Shown here piece after piece: positions 54,625 through 61,947 of a stretch of 62,206 nucleotides of DNA (position 1 is the stretch's first letter; each line of letters begins with the position of its first letter). A program made the position numbers and the translations under genes. Origin of the DNA: Erysipelotrichales bacterium (GTDB lineage: Bacteria; Bacillota_I; Bacilli_A; RFN20; CAG-826). Location: NCBI GenBank assembly GCA_022508535.1, contig JAFLUZ010000005.1, positions 51,189-113,394 of the forward strand, given 5' to 3'. The notes below the pieces were generated by a model that was not told the origin of the DNA, ran no database searches, and worked only from the letters and a program-made list of their open reading frames with translations.

Positions 54625-54692
54625 CGTGAACATCGAAATTTGAACTCGAAATCTATCGCTTAGGAGGCGATTGCGAATTGCGTTATGTCCAC
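54625..54692 (-). pseudogene. Degenerate tRNA-Arg (CCT)
   Basis: The acceptor GTGGACA/TGTTCAC (with a G-U pair), anticodon stem ATCGC/GCGAT, loop CTCCTAA (anticodon CCT) and T stem TCGAG/TTCGA all pair. The D arm is shortened to about 12 nt (ACGCAATTCGCA) and lacks the conserved GG of the D loop. The 3' end reads GCAT, not CCA. All other tRNAs here encode CCA and keep full D arms, so this is likely a decayed or displaced tRNA gene. Confidence 0.75.
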
Positions 54693-55035
54693 ATATAATA
54701 AACATATTTAGTTTAGCAATTATTGACGTTTCTACAACAAAATTGCTATTAAATAGTTACTTATCAAATTTATATGTAGTTAACGTCGTTGAACTACTTA
54801 ATATCAACATTTCTTATCAAAACAACAGTTATCAAAGAAAATAAATTTTTTTGTTGGATATTTCACACTGTATGGTGAACTAACAAAGAATAATGTCAAA
54901 TCCACAAAGCTTGGGTAACGTTATGTTTAACAAAGCAACGCGAATGCTTGAAAAGTATATATAATTTACACTATAATCAAATTATGCTATTTAATATGCG
55001 CGTAAATGGTTCAAAAAAATTATGTTTTAACGCGC

Positions 55036-55064
55036 TTAACAAAAAAATAGTTATCATATAAAAT
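55036..55064 (+). promoter_or_regulatory. Promoter of the 55086 gene
   Basis: TTAACA, a 17-bp spacer and TAAAAT, 21 bases before the ATG at 55086; a ggaggg site lies between. Confidence 0.6.
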
Positions 55065-55085
55065 CAATCAACGGAGGGATAATTT

Positions 55086-55493
55086 ATGGCATATGTAACT
55101 GTAGCGTATACGAAAGAAATGGGCGACAATCCTCTTACTGAAGAGATGAAATCTGTTCTATCGGGATTGCCACTTGAAAAGCAAATTGACTATTTTGTAA
55201 TAGAGGAGGAAACATTTCACGAAGAATCCGACTATGGCGAAGAAAGTCATTGGACGAACAGATCAACCTATCCGTTAAAAACACAGATGCAACATTCAGA
55301 TTTCGATGTGAAAGTAGAAAAACTTATTGTGCACGATGGAATAATTGTTGGCGTATATTTTTACAACAAAAATTATTCCGTGCTGCTAAACAAGCGTGTA
55401 TGCACTTATTCCGACAGTGAAGATGATGGACCTTGGTCGTCGTCCATAAGCGTAGTTAAAATGATTGTATTTGTAAACGAACCAAAGTGTTGA
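55086..55493 (+). CDS. Uncharacterised 135-residue protein in the repeat island
   Basis: No family recognised. The protein opens MAYVTVAYTKEMGDNPLTEEM, has an acidic middle (EEETFHEESDYGEESHW) and beta-strand-like segments (KVEKLIVHDGIIVGVYFYNK, SSISVVKMIVFVNEP). No signal peptide or membrane helix is seen, so it is likely cytosolic. Its codon use (gcg, acg, gtg, cgt, tcg) is less AT-biased than the neighbours, which hints at recent arrival. It has its own promoter and a strong ribosome site but no clear terminator. Confidence 0.7.
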   Translation: MAYVTVAYTKEMGDNPLTEEMKSVLSGLPLEKQIDYFVIEEETFHEESDYGEESHWTNRSTYPLKTQMQHSDFDVKVEKLIVHDGIIVGVYFYNKNYSVLLNKRVCTYSDSEDDGPWSSSISVVKMIVFVNEPKC

Positions 55494-55542
55494 CGAATTA
55501 TCATTACGAATAATAACATAAATTCAAAGATAAATAATTTAA

Positions 55543-55665
55543 TATCAAAAAATGACCTATTTTGATTAAAACATTTTATAAATCTCTTAAATGTCTCGTG
55601 CGGACTGCTTTTATACCAATAAAAATGAAAAACGGACTACTTTAATACTAATTTTGGAAAGTGGT
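55543..55665. repeat. Dispersed repeat, copy B (right part)
   Basis: Positions 55587-55665 match copy C at 56824-56902 (cttaaatgtctcgtgcggactgc versus a three-base variant); 55543-55586 matches more weakly the segment before it. Same orientation as A and C. Confidence 0.85.
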
Positions 55666-55754
55666 GACTTACAAATCAAATTACTTATATGCTATACTAA
55701 TTAAAAATAAACAGTAATTTAATAAAATGTAGCAATTTTTAAGGCGGATGGCGT

Positions 55755-56495
55755 ATGAATATAAATGATACCAAACAATATATTAAAGGATTTCTTGAAG
55801 GAAAAATTACAATTTTTGAGTTTAAAGAAAAGTGTGAAACTGATCCGAGTATATATGATTTTCTTCAAAATATTGTTGATGAAAAGAAAAGAAAAAACGA
55901 GTCATTCGACCCTTATCCTTTTTTCATAAGAGAAGATTATACACTTTATAGCACTGAAGGTCTTAATTATTTTCTTAATCCTGATTCAGATCCAAGTTTA
56001 GAATATGGTTCACCCAGACGATATGACTCCGTTGAACAATGCCTAAATTATAATTGGCATCTTTGTACTCATAATGTAAAAAGTGCTTCAGGTGCCTCAA
56101 GATTCTTTAATGAAGTCTTAGTAATGTATTATCAAATAGATAAAGATATAATTCCTACAAGACATTATAGTGACGAGTATGTTTTTATGTTAGATGTCAT
56201 TCCTGATTATTTGACAGGAGATCCTGAGTTATATATTCAAGAAAACATAATCTCATTGTTCCCAAGCACAATGAAGAAAACCAAACGAAAAAAGGCAATC
56301 AAAGCTAAAATAAGAGAAGAATTTAAATCCATCAAAGGTTATCCTTGTTGGTATCAATCCAGCGAATGGCCATTTGGGAAAGACGGCAAACCCGCAACTT
56401 ACATTGGCAAAGGTAAATCTAAAGGTTCTATTGGCAGGTGGCTTTTCATGGATGAAAGCACTGGTGAGATAATTATTGTAGAACAATTCGATTGA
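55755..56495 (+). CDS. Uncharacterised 246-residue protein between repeat copies
   Basis: No family recognised. Residues 1-60 are helical and acidic (GKITIFEFKEKCETDPSIYDF). The middle holds WHLCTHNVKSASGASRFFNE and YYQIDKDIIPTRHYSDEY. The last 80 residues, after a Lys/Arg cluster (KKTKRKKAIKAKIREEF), include YPCWYQSSEWPFGKDGKPATYIG and end in an IIIVEQFD strand; this Trp-Pro/Gly pattern reminds me of small immunity-like or DUF1963-like proteins, without proof. It sits between repeat copies B and C and has its own terminator. Confidence 0.72.
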   Translation: MNINDTKQYIKGFLEGKITIFEFKEKCETDPSIYDFLQNIVDEKKRKNESFDPYPFFIREDYTLYSTEGLNYFLNPDSDPSLEYGSPRRYDSVEQCLNYNWHLCTHNVKSASGASRFFNEVLVMYYQIDKDIIPTRHYSDEYVFMLDVIPDYLTGDPELYIQENIISLFPSTMKKTKRKKAIKAKIREEFKSIKGYPCWYQSSEWPFGKDGKPATYIGKGKSKGSIGRWLFMDESTGEIIIVEQFD

Positions 56496-56537
56496 TAAAT
56501 TTCAATTTAGTTAATACTATCTATTATATGTAAAAAG

Positions 56538-56566
56538 GCTCTCTGACAATTTCTGAGAGCTTTTTT
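56538..56566 (+). terminator. Terminator of the 55755 gene
   Basis: Stem gctctc/gagagc with an 11-nt loop and a T6 tract. Confidence 0.85.
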
Positions 56567-56589
56567 AGTATTGCTTTTTTATGGATTTT

Positions 56590-56902
56590 TTTGTGCTTGT
56601 GAGTTCGACACCCCTATCACCCTCTGGGGCTCGACACCTGCAATACCCGAAACTTTCCCTTTACATATAAAATGAGTATTTGAACCTTAAAAAACATGAC
56701 TTTTCACTAAAATTGGTTAAATCTATAAAAAAGTAAAAGGTTCATAGAGTTAAACAACTTCCACGAAAGTTAATGAAAAGTCAAAAAAAATAACCTATTT
56801 TATATAAAATAGGCTATAACTCCCTTAAATGTCTCATGCAGACTGCTTTTATACCAATAAAAATTAAAAACGGACTACTTTAATACCAATTTTGGAAAAT
56901 GG
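56590..56902. repeat. Dispersed repeat, copy C (longest, 313 bp)
   Basis: This copy holds both the part matching copy A (56590-56822) and the part matching copy B (56824-56902). It has no ORF of note. Paired tcgacacc motifs and the atat-rich stem at about 56793-56812 could be functional. The remaining 130 bp to the MATE gene hold nothing recognised. Confidence 0.88.
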
Positions 56903-57035
56903 CAGTTTGCAAGTTTTTTCTATTTCAAAGTCTTAGTTTATGTCTTTTTTGGCACTCGAAACTTATCATCTTTTTTACTTCTTTTGGCTCTGCATCCATT
57001 TTCATACTGCAATTATTAGATAAACATTTCCTACA

Positions 57036-58430
57036 TTACTGTTCATTTTTTTGAAGTTTTGATAATCTTTTCCATACTTCAATCATAACTGGAATGGTAA
57101 TTGCTATGGCAATAGCATCAGCAATTGGAGCAGCCCAAACTACTCCCATAACACCTAATCCAAGTGGCACGACAATTGCACATATGATAAGAAGAATATC
57201 TCTTAAGAAAGACAAAGGCGCTGCAACTTTTGCCATACCAATTGATTGCATAAAAATAGCACATACTTTTTGTAAACAAGTAAAGACAATAAACATTAAA
57301 TATATTCTTAGACAAGGTATTGCAAACTGCATATATAAATTAACATCCAATCCTTTTCCATCCCCACTTGCAGCACCAAACATTGCAATAAATGCGTGAG
57401 GGAATATTTCAAAAATTAATGTAAAGAACAAGCATATTCCTGCGGTCCATAAAATAATTAGTTTCAACAATTGCTTAACTCTATCATATTTCTTTGCACC
57501 ATAGTTATAACCAACAATAGGTTGAGCACCAGCTGCAATACCAATAGCGATATTGAGTACAATTTGGAAAAGTTTCATAATAACAACAAATGAAGCTAAA
57601 GGTATATTTCCACCATAAATACTTTCAACACCATACTTAACAAACAAAACATTGTTCACAATTGTTGTTGCAACAATGCATAATTGTGTTAAAAAACTAG
57701 ATGAACCTAACGCCATAATATGTGGTAAAATTTTAAAATCAGGAATAAAACTAGACCACTGAATTTTAAATGTCTTACTTCTAAAGAAATAACATATGCA
57801 AATTACAAAACTTACAAATTGACCTAAAATTGTTGCCCATGCTGCACCTTGAATGCCCAAATCCATAGCGTAGATAGCTATTGGATCTCCAATAATATTT
57901 ATTACTGCGCCGACAATCATTGCAATCATAGCATATTTAGGTGAGCCGTCGGCACGTATAATCGAAGCTAAGCAATTTTGTGCTAAAGCAAGTGGCATCA
58001 TTGCAAATATTATTATTCCATAGTCATGGGCTAATCCAATGTTTTCTTCTGTTCCACCAAGTAACATGAGTAAGTTATCTCCCCATAAATATGCAATGAG
58101 TATAACTACACAACCAGATAAAAATGAGAACAATACTGCATTTCCAACTCCACGATGTATTTTATCTTTTTCTCCTTTTCCTAAAGAAACTGATAACCAA
58201 GCTGCCGCACCATCACCAAAGAATAAGGACAATCCCCATCCTATAACAGTTATAGGAAATATAACACCTGTCGCAGCATTTCCTAAATAACCCACAGTAC
58301 TATTGCCGACAAAAATTTGATCAACAATGTTGTAGAGACAAGAGATGATAAGCGATAAAATGCATGGCACTGCAAATTTTAACAATAACTTACCTACTTT
58401 TTCATTACCAAAATAATTAGTTTGGTTCAT
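57036..58430 (-). CDS. MATE-family efflux pump (MepA-like)
   Basis: A 464-residue multidrug and toxin extruder with twelve helices. The N-terminus NEKVGKLLLKFAVPCILSLIISCLYNIVDQIFVG is the MATE start (here as LLKFAVPCILSLIIS and YNIVDQIFVG); later AGAQPIVGYNYGAKKYDRV is the mirrored second-half motif. The ATG at 58430 is chosen because of a perfect aggagg site; the frame runs upstream through the leader by chance. MepA-type pumps use Na+ or H+ to export cationic drugs. It stands behind a structured leader. Confidence 0.93.
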   Translation of the reverse strand: MNQTNYFGNEKVGKLLLKFAVPCILSLIISCLYNIVDQIFVGNSTVGYLGNAATGVIFPITVIGWGLSLFFGDGAAAWLSVSLGKGEKDKIHRGVGNAVLFSFLSGCVVILIAYLWGDNLLMLLGGTEENIGLAHDYGIIIFAMMPLALAQNCLASIIRADGSPKYAMIAMIVGAVINIIGDPIAIYAMDLGIQGAAWATILGQFVSFVICICYFFRSKTFKIQWSSFIPDFKILPHIMALGSSSFLTQLCIVATTIVNNVLFVKYGVESIYGGNIPLASFVVIMKLFQIVLNIAIGIAAGAQPIVGYNYGAKKYDRVKQLLKLIILWTAGICLFFTLIFEIFPHAFIAMFGAASGDGKGLDVNLYMQFAIPCLRIYLMFIVFTCLQKVCAIFMQSIGMAKVAAPLSFLRDILLIICAIVVPLGLGVMGVVWAAPIADAIAIAITIPVMIEVWKRLSKLQKNEQ

Positions 58431-58574
58431 AATATTTTTCCTCCTATAAAATAAAAGCACAGAAATATACTGTGCCATATTTTTTAGAAAAAAAGACACA
58501 GGTTTTGCTTGTGTACCGTAATCAGATTTACGTGCAAAGCACCACATGTGTCGTTAAGCTATTATTTCAAATGC
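58431..58574 (-). promoter_or_regulatory. Structured leader of the MATE gene (candidate riboswitch/attenuator)
   Basis: On the minus strand, GACACA (58552-58547) can pair with TGTGTC (58500-58495) and enclose two hairpins: GTGC-TTT-GCAC (58542-58532) and CGTAA-ATCTGA-TTACG (58532-58517). Downstream a terminator (GCACAG/CTGTGC, 58475-58457, then TTTTATTTT) lies just before the Shine-Dalgarno. CTGTGTC (58501-58495) can instead pair with GGCACAG (58476-58470), which would block the terminator. Three mutually exclusive pairings of this kind are riboswitch-like. The class cannot be decided by eye. Confidence 0.62.
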
Positions 58575-58580
58575 AAAAAT

Positions 58581-58610
58581 ATTCTATCAAATAAGAGAAA
58601 ATAAAGTCAA
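58581..58610 (-). promoter_or_regulatory. Promoter of the MATE transcript
   Basis: On the minus strand TTGACT, an 18-bp spacer and TAGAAT; a start near 58574 would give a leader of about 140 nt. Confidence 0.7.
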
Positions 58611-58872
58611 AATAATTTTTACATTTTTTTCGACTTTTATCTTTTGCATTGACCATTCTTCCATCTTAGTCTCGATTTTTCTTTCTGCTATCTTTAATAC
58701 TTCAGAGTCATTTCTCCAATGAGCACTAAAGAACTTCTCTAAAATATAAGTTGTCAATTTCGTTCGTTTGAAAATAAAGTGTTGTTATGATAAAATATAA
58801 TACAGTCTAGAAATTAAAGTTGAACAACTATCTCGTTAGAGAGATAAAAAAATTAATTAGGAGGCAGTAATA

Positions 58873-59418
58873 ATGAAAAAAGAATTCAATAATTTTTCTA
58901 TTCTTTCTTTTTTAGTAATAGTCATGTCATTAATTCTCTCATCATGTGGAAATAATAGTAAATACTTTTTCTCAAAATCTGTATTAGAAGATAATCTTGT
59001 GCCAGATTTACCAAGAATCAATAGTACTAAAGTAGAGAAAGAAAATAGCAAAACGTATAGGTTTCACACAACCGAAGAGGAATTTACTGATTATGTATCT
59101 AGTGTTTACGAATATCTCTGTTCATTAAATTTTAAATATTTTGGTTATCGAGGAGATGAACTTTTGAATTTTTTTGGTGGAGCCCCTGTTTATGAATTCC
59201 ATTATGGCTCAGAGTTAGCTGACTTCAAACTGACAAATAATAAAGGTCACGAATTAGATAATAGTTATTTATTTGTCTGGTCGAATGAATTAGATACTAA
59301 AACAAATAATTTATCGCCTAAATATTATTTACAGATGAGTTACTTTGCAAATCGAGATACGAATGTCTATATAGATTTAAATTATGTCATATGTGCTTAT
59401 AAACTACTAGAATCCTAA
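58873..59418 (+). CDS. Small lipoprotein of unknown function
   Basis: A 181-residue lipoprotein: MKKEFNNFSILSFLVIVMSL then lipobox LSSC. The mature part has EEEFTDYVSSVYEYLCSLNF, a YRGDELLNFFGG turn and a beta-rich end (YYLQMSYFANRDTNVYIDLN). No family recognised. A taggagg ribosome site and a perfect -10 box TATAAT at 58796-58801 precede it, though no convincing -35 box is seen. Divergent from the MATE gene. Confidence 0.72.
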   Translation: MKKEFNNFSILSFLVIVMSLILSSCGNNSKYFFSKSVLEDNLVPDLPRINSTKVEKENSKTYRFHTTEEEFTDYVSSVYEYLCSLNFKYFGYRGDELLNFFGGAPVYEFHYGSELADFKLTNNKGHELDNSYLFVWSNELDTKTNNLSPKYYLQMSYFANRDTNVYIDLNYVICAYKLLES

Positions 59419-59434
59419 TATGATTAGTTTAATT

Positions 59435-59463
59435 GAAAAAGAATGATTAATTCATTCTTTTTC
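59435..59463 (+). terminator. Terminator of the small lipoprotein gene
   Basis: Perfect 12-bp stem gaaaaagaatga/tcattctttttc with a 5-nt loop. Confidence 0.85.
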
Positions 59464-59757
59464 ATTTGCAAAAAAACACCTTTAATAAACGAATTATCGC
59501 CTATCGAAAGTGCTATGCTTATTATTTCCTATAAAAGACATATTCTGTTAAAAAAACTTACTCTTAAAGGTATCATTCGAACTCCATTAACGGCAGTTAT
59601 CGGATATTAAATCTTACTTAATTTAATTATCAACATCAAACGGCTCTTTATTTGTAGTGTTAATTTTTATTGTACTCTGTCTCTTATTTACTTGAATGTC
59701 CACCAAAAACAGGAACTACACATTATAATTCCTGCTATTTTTTTATCTTATCATCTC
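59464..59757. other. Gene-free interval with the flavodoxin/NTF2 operon terminator
   Basis: Only a stem caggaa/ttcctg at 59710-59734 with a minus-strand T5 run is recognisable; it should end the operon finishing at 59758. No ORF with a ribosome site is seen. Confidence 0.65.
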
Positions 59758-60111
59758 CTATCCGATATGTACTTTACAATTTTGTACTTTTGTCATTCCA
59801 TCTTCTTCAACGAATTTAATATTCATTTTTAACTTCCACCATGATTTTAATCCACCATAAACTTTAGCTAATAATCGAATCATTACAATGGCTTCATCAT
59901 AATGAAAATCAAAGGAAATAATTTCATAATCATAGTAGTTAAGTGTTTCATTTAAAATATCTCTGATATACTCTTCCCTAGTTTCGACTAGTCCAGTCAT
60001 ATGGTGTAAATGCGAATCTATCGACATTGATTGAATTAGTTTTTCTTCGTTTTTTTCAATCATTCCAATAGTCATCAATTCAAATGCTTTATAACACTCT
60101 TCTTTTGTCAT
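59758..60111 (-). CDS. NTF2-like (SnoaL-type) small protein
   Basis: A 117-residue protein with a cone-shaped NTF2-like fold: ECYKAFELMTIGMIEKNEEKL, a HLHHMTGLVETREEYIRDI turn, then strands IISFDFHYDEAIVMIRLLAK and WWKLKMNIKFVEEDG. Such proteins bind or convert small molecules. Its start overlaps the stop of the flavodoxin gene by one base (TAATG), so it is translationally coupled to it. The pair is likely controlled by the divergent LysR regulator. Confidence 0.82.
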   Translation of the reverse strand: MTKEECYKAFELMTIGMIEKNEEKLIQSMSIDSHLHHMTGLVETREEYIRDILNETLNYYDYEIISFDFHYDEAIVMIRLLAKVYGGLKSWWKLKMNIKFVEEDGMTKVQNCKVHIG

Positions 60112-60608
60112 TATTCATTAATCCATCTTTCAATTTGTCGATTACTTGAATGTGCATTTGTTCCTTTAATAGCAAGCCCTGATTTGATAGTAGCATTTCT
60201 TAAAGTACTTCTTAGTTCTCTTTCAGAACTTCCCATTCCACTACCTTCATGTGTGCACATTGGTTTGATTATTTTTCCATCAAAGTTATACTTATCTAAA
60301 AATGTTGCAACAATTCTTGGATATGTTCCCCACCAATTTGGATAGCATAAATAAATAATGTCATATTCATCTATACTTGAAAGTGGATTTTTAAATTCTG
60401 GTCTAGATTGGGCACGAAGTTCTACCATTGCTTCTTCTGTGCAAACTGTGTAATCTTTCGAATAGTCTTTTACAGGTTCAATTTCATAAATATCTGCACC
60501 AATTAATTTTTGAATTATTTTTGCAATGTGTTCTGCATTTCCTTCTTTAATATTTCCAACGGAATAGTTTTCGCCTCTTCTTGAATAAAAAACAACTAAT
60601 GATTTCAT
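60111..60608 (-). CDS. Flavodoxin-like protein
   Basis: A 165-residue flavodoxin-family protein: LVVFYSRRGENYSVGN at the FMN phosphate loop, DIIYLCYPNWWGTYPRIVATFL around the isoalloxazine, and CTHEGSGMGSSERELR at the third loop. The pattern fits the flavodoxin_4/NAD(P)H-dependent oxidoreductase group commonly next to LysR genes. It likely reduces quinones or small electrophiles. First gene of a two-gene operon with the NTF2-like gene. Confidence 0.9.
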   Translation of the reverse strand: MKSLVVFYSRRGENYSVGNIKEGNAEHIAKIIQKLIGADIYEIEPVKDYSKDYTVCTEEAMVELRAQSRPEFKNPLSSIDEYDIIYLCYPNWWGTYPRIVATFLDKYNFDGKIIKPMCTHEGSGMGSSERELRSTLRNATIKSGLAIKGTNAHSSNRQIERWINE

Positions 60609-60663
60609 AAAATTCCCTCCTAATGTTCACTTATATTGTATTATCCGTTGAATAAAAAATCTA

Positions 60664-60685
60664 ATTGATATATATTATTATCAAT
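60664..60685. promoter_or_regulatory. Inverted repeat in the LysR-flavodoxin divergent region
   Basis: Arms attgata and tatcaat, 8 bp apart, carry a T-N11-A type core, the usual LysR binding layout. It lies 27 bp ahead of the LysR ATG and about 56 bp ahead of the flavodoxin start. Confidence 0.6.
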
Positions 60686-60711
60686 AGAATATTCTTATCA
60701 TAGGAGAATTT

Positions 60712-61599
60712 ATGAATACATCACAAATTGAAATTATTTTAAAGGTATCTGAAACTTTAAATTTTACTAAAGCCAGTGAGATATTACACATTTCTCAACC
60801 ATCATTAACTTATCAAATTAAAATGGCTGAGTCTGAATTACGATTCAAGATATTTGATCGTACACAAAAATCAGTTTCGATTACTCCTGCTGGAAAAAGA
60901 TTTATTGAATCTTTAAGAAAGTTAGATCAAGATTATAAAACTGCAGTTGAAATGGCACAAAATTACTCTGAAAAATACTCTGAAGACATTGTTATTTCGC
61001 TACCTTATCGTAGTGCTATCCATAAGCTTCCCGATGCCATAAAAGAAATGTCTAAAATAAATGAATCAGTTTTGATTACACCACACTTTGGATGGAGAGA
61101 TAGAATTAATAGTTTTATTAACGGGACTGATGATATCATCTTTGAAGATTATGAAAACCTTAAAAACATTAAAGGAATAAAAATAATACCTTTTTATGAA
61201 AGTAGAATTTATTTTATATGTAAGAAAAATCATCCACTTGCAAACAAAAAATTAATTCATATGGATGATTTAAAAAAGGAGACTCTGATGGTAGGTGGCG
61301 GATCGCAATACTTACTTAAAGTCGTTCAACAAAGAGTTTTAGATACTCTTCATATTCCGTTTTTTAATTCTGATGATCATGATACAACTTTAACAAATAT
61401 TGAAGCGGAAAGAGCAATCGTGTTAGCTCCTGGCTTTCTACATGATAGAAATGATAGCTTTGTTTGGATTCCATTTGATTGTCATGAAACAATTAAATGC
61501 TGTCTTGCAATTAGAGAAGATGATAATAGAAAAAGTATCAAAGAATTTATCGATATTATCCTCAAATTATATGAAACAGAAAATCCTTTAACATTATAG
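60712..61599 (+). CDS. LysR-family transcriptional regulator
   Basis: A 295-residue regulator. The N-terminal winged helix is typical: VSETLNFTKASEILHISQPSLTYQIK (here as NFTKASEILHISQPSLTYQ) and FDRTQKSVSITPAGKRF. Residues 90-290 are the substrate-binding domain with IYFICKKNHPLANK and MVGGGSQYLLKVVQQ. It is divergent from the flavodoxin/NTF2 operon and probably its activator; the inducer is unknown. Confidence 0.93.
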   Translation: MNTSQIEIILKVSETLNFTKASEILHISQPSLTYQIKMAESELRFKIFDRTQKSVSITPAGKRFIESLRKLDQDYKTAVEMAQNYSEKYSEDIVISLPYRSAIHKLPDAIKEMSKINESVLITPHFGWRDRINSFINGTDDIIFEDYENLKNIKGIKIIPFYESRIYFICKKNHPLANKKLIHMDDLKKETLMVGGGSQYLLKVVQQRVLDTLHIPFFNSDDHDTTLTNIEAERAIVLAPGFLHDRNDSFVWIPFDCHETIKCCLAIREDDNRKSIKEFIDIILKLYETENPLTL

Positions 61600-61603
61600 A
61601 ATA

Positions 61604-61932
61604 CCCCCCCCCCCATTCATATTTTGAGTGTATCTTTTAGTTCTTTTAATTTTGCCATTTTTCCTATGTTTCGAGTCTCTACATTGACAACGTTTTTCTC
61701 TCAAAATCTACCTTAAAAGAGACAAAATGTTACGTTTTTGTTGAACAACACTTTCTTGAAATCTGCATCCAAAGATAAAAATTGAACTAAAATAGACAAC
61801 CCCCCCAAAAAAAAAATGAAAAAAACTTCAATACAAAGTGTATCAAAGTTTTGCTTTTAACATGTGTGAGAAGAGATAAAATGATACAAATAGCATAAAA
61901 TACCATAGTGAGAAGAACTAAATTGATACACT
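61604..61932. mobile_element. Possible transposon-end remnant or miniature element with homopolymer runs
   Basis: An 11-C run at 61604-61614 and a C7A10 run at 61800-61816 flank non-coding DNA. The motif agtgtatc(tt)ttagttctt occurs at 61627-61647 and, inverted, at 61911-61932; another inverted copy of the core lies 42 bp inward (61871-61888) and a direct agtgtatcaa at 61837. Multiple terminal copies of a TGTATCA-type motif remind me of IS21-family ends, but no transposase is present. A MITE or a decayed end is the likely reading. Confidence 0.45.
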
Positions 61933-61947
61933 TGGTGGAGTGCTAAT

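Larger units (their letters stand above)
54150..55085. other. Gene-free repeat-bearing interval
   Basis: About 0.9 kb with no convincing gene. It holds one partial copy of a dispersed repeat (54385-54615), a tRNA-Arg relic (54625-54692), then about 350 bp of unrecognised sequence and a promoter for the next gene at 55036-55064. Confidence 0.75.

Noticed and set aside
54385-56902. Insertion sequence bounded by the dispersed repeat
   Set aside because: The copies are direct, not inverted, and no transposase or recombinase gene lies between them.
57094-57399. Plus-strand 101-codon ORF antisense to the MATE gene
   Set aside because: Mirror frame of a hydrophobic gene; no promoter or ribosome site.
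58431-58547. Longer N-terminus for the MATE protein (39 extra residues from an upstream ATG)
   Set aside because: The frame is open by chance across the structured leader; the perfect Shine-Dalgarno belongs to the ATG at 58430.
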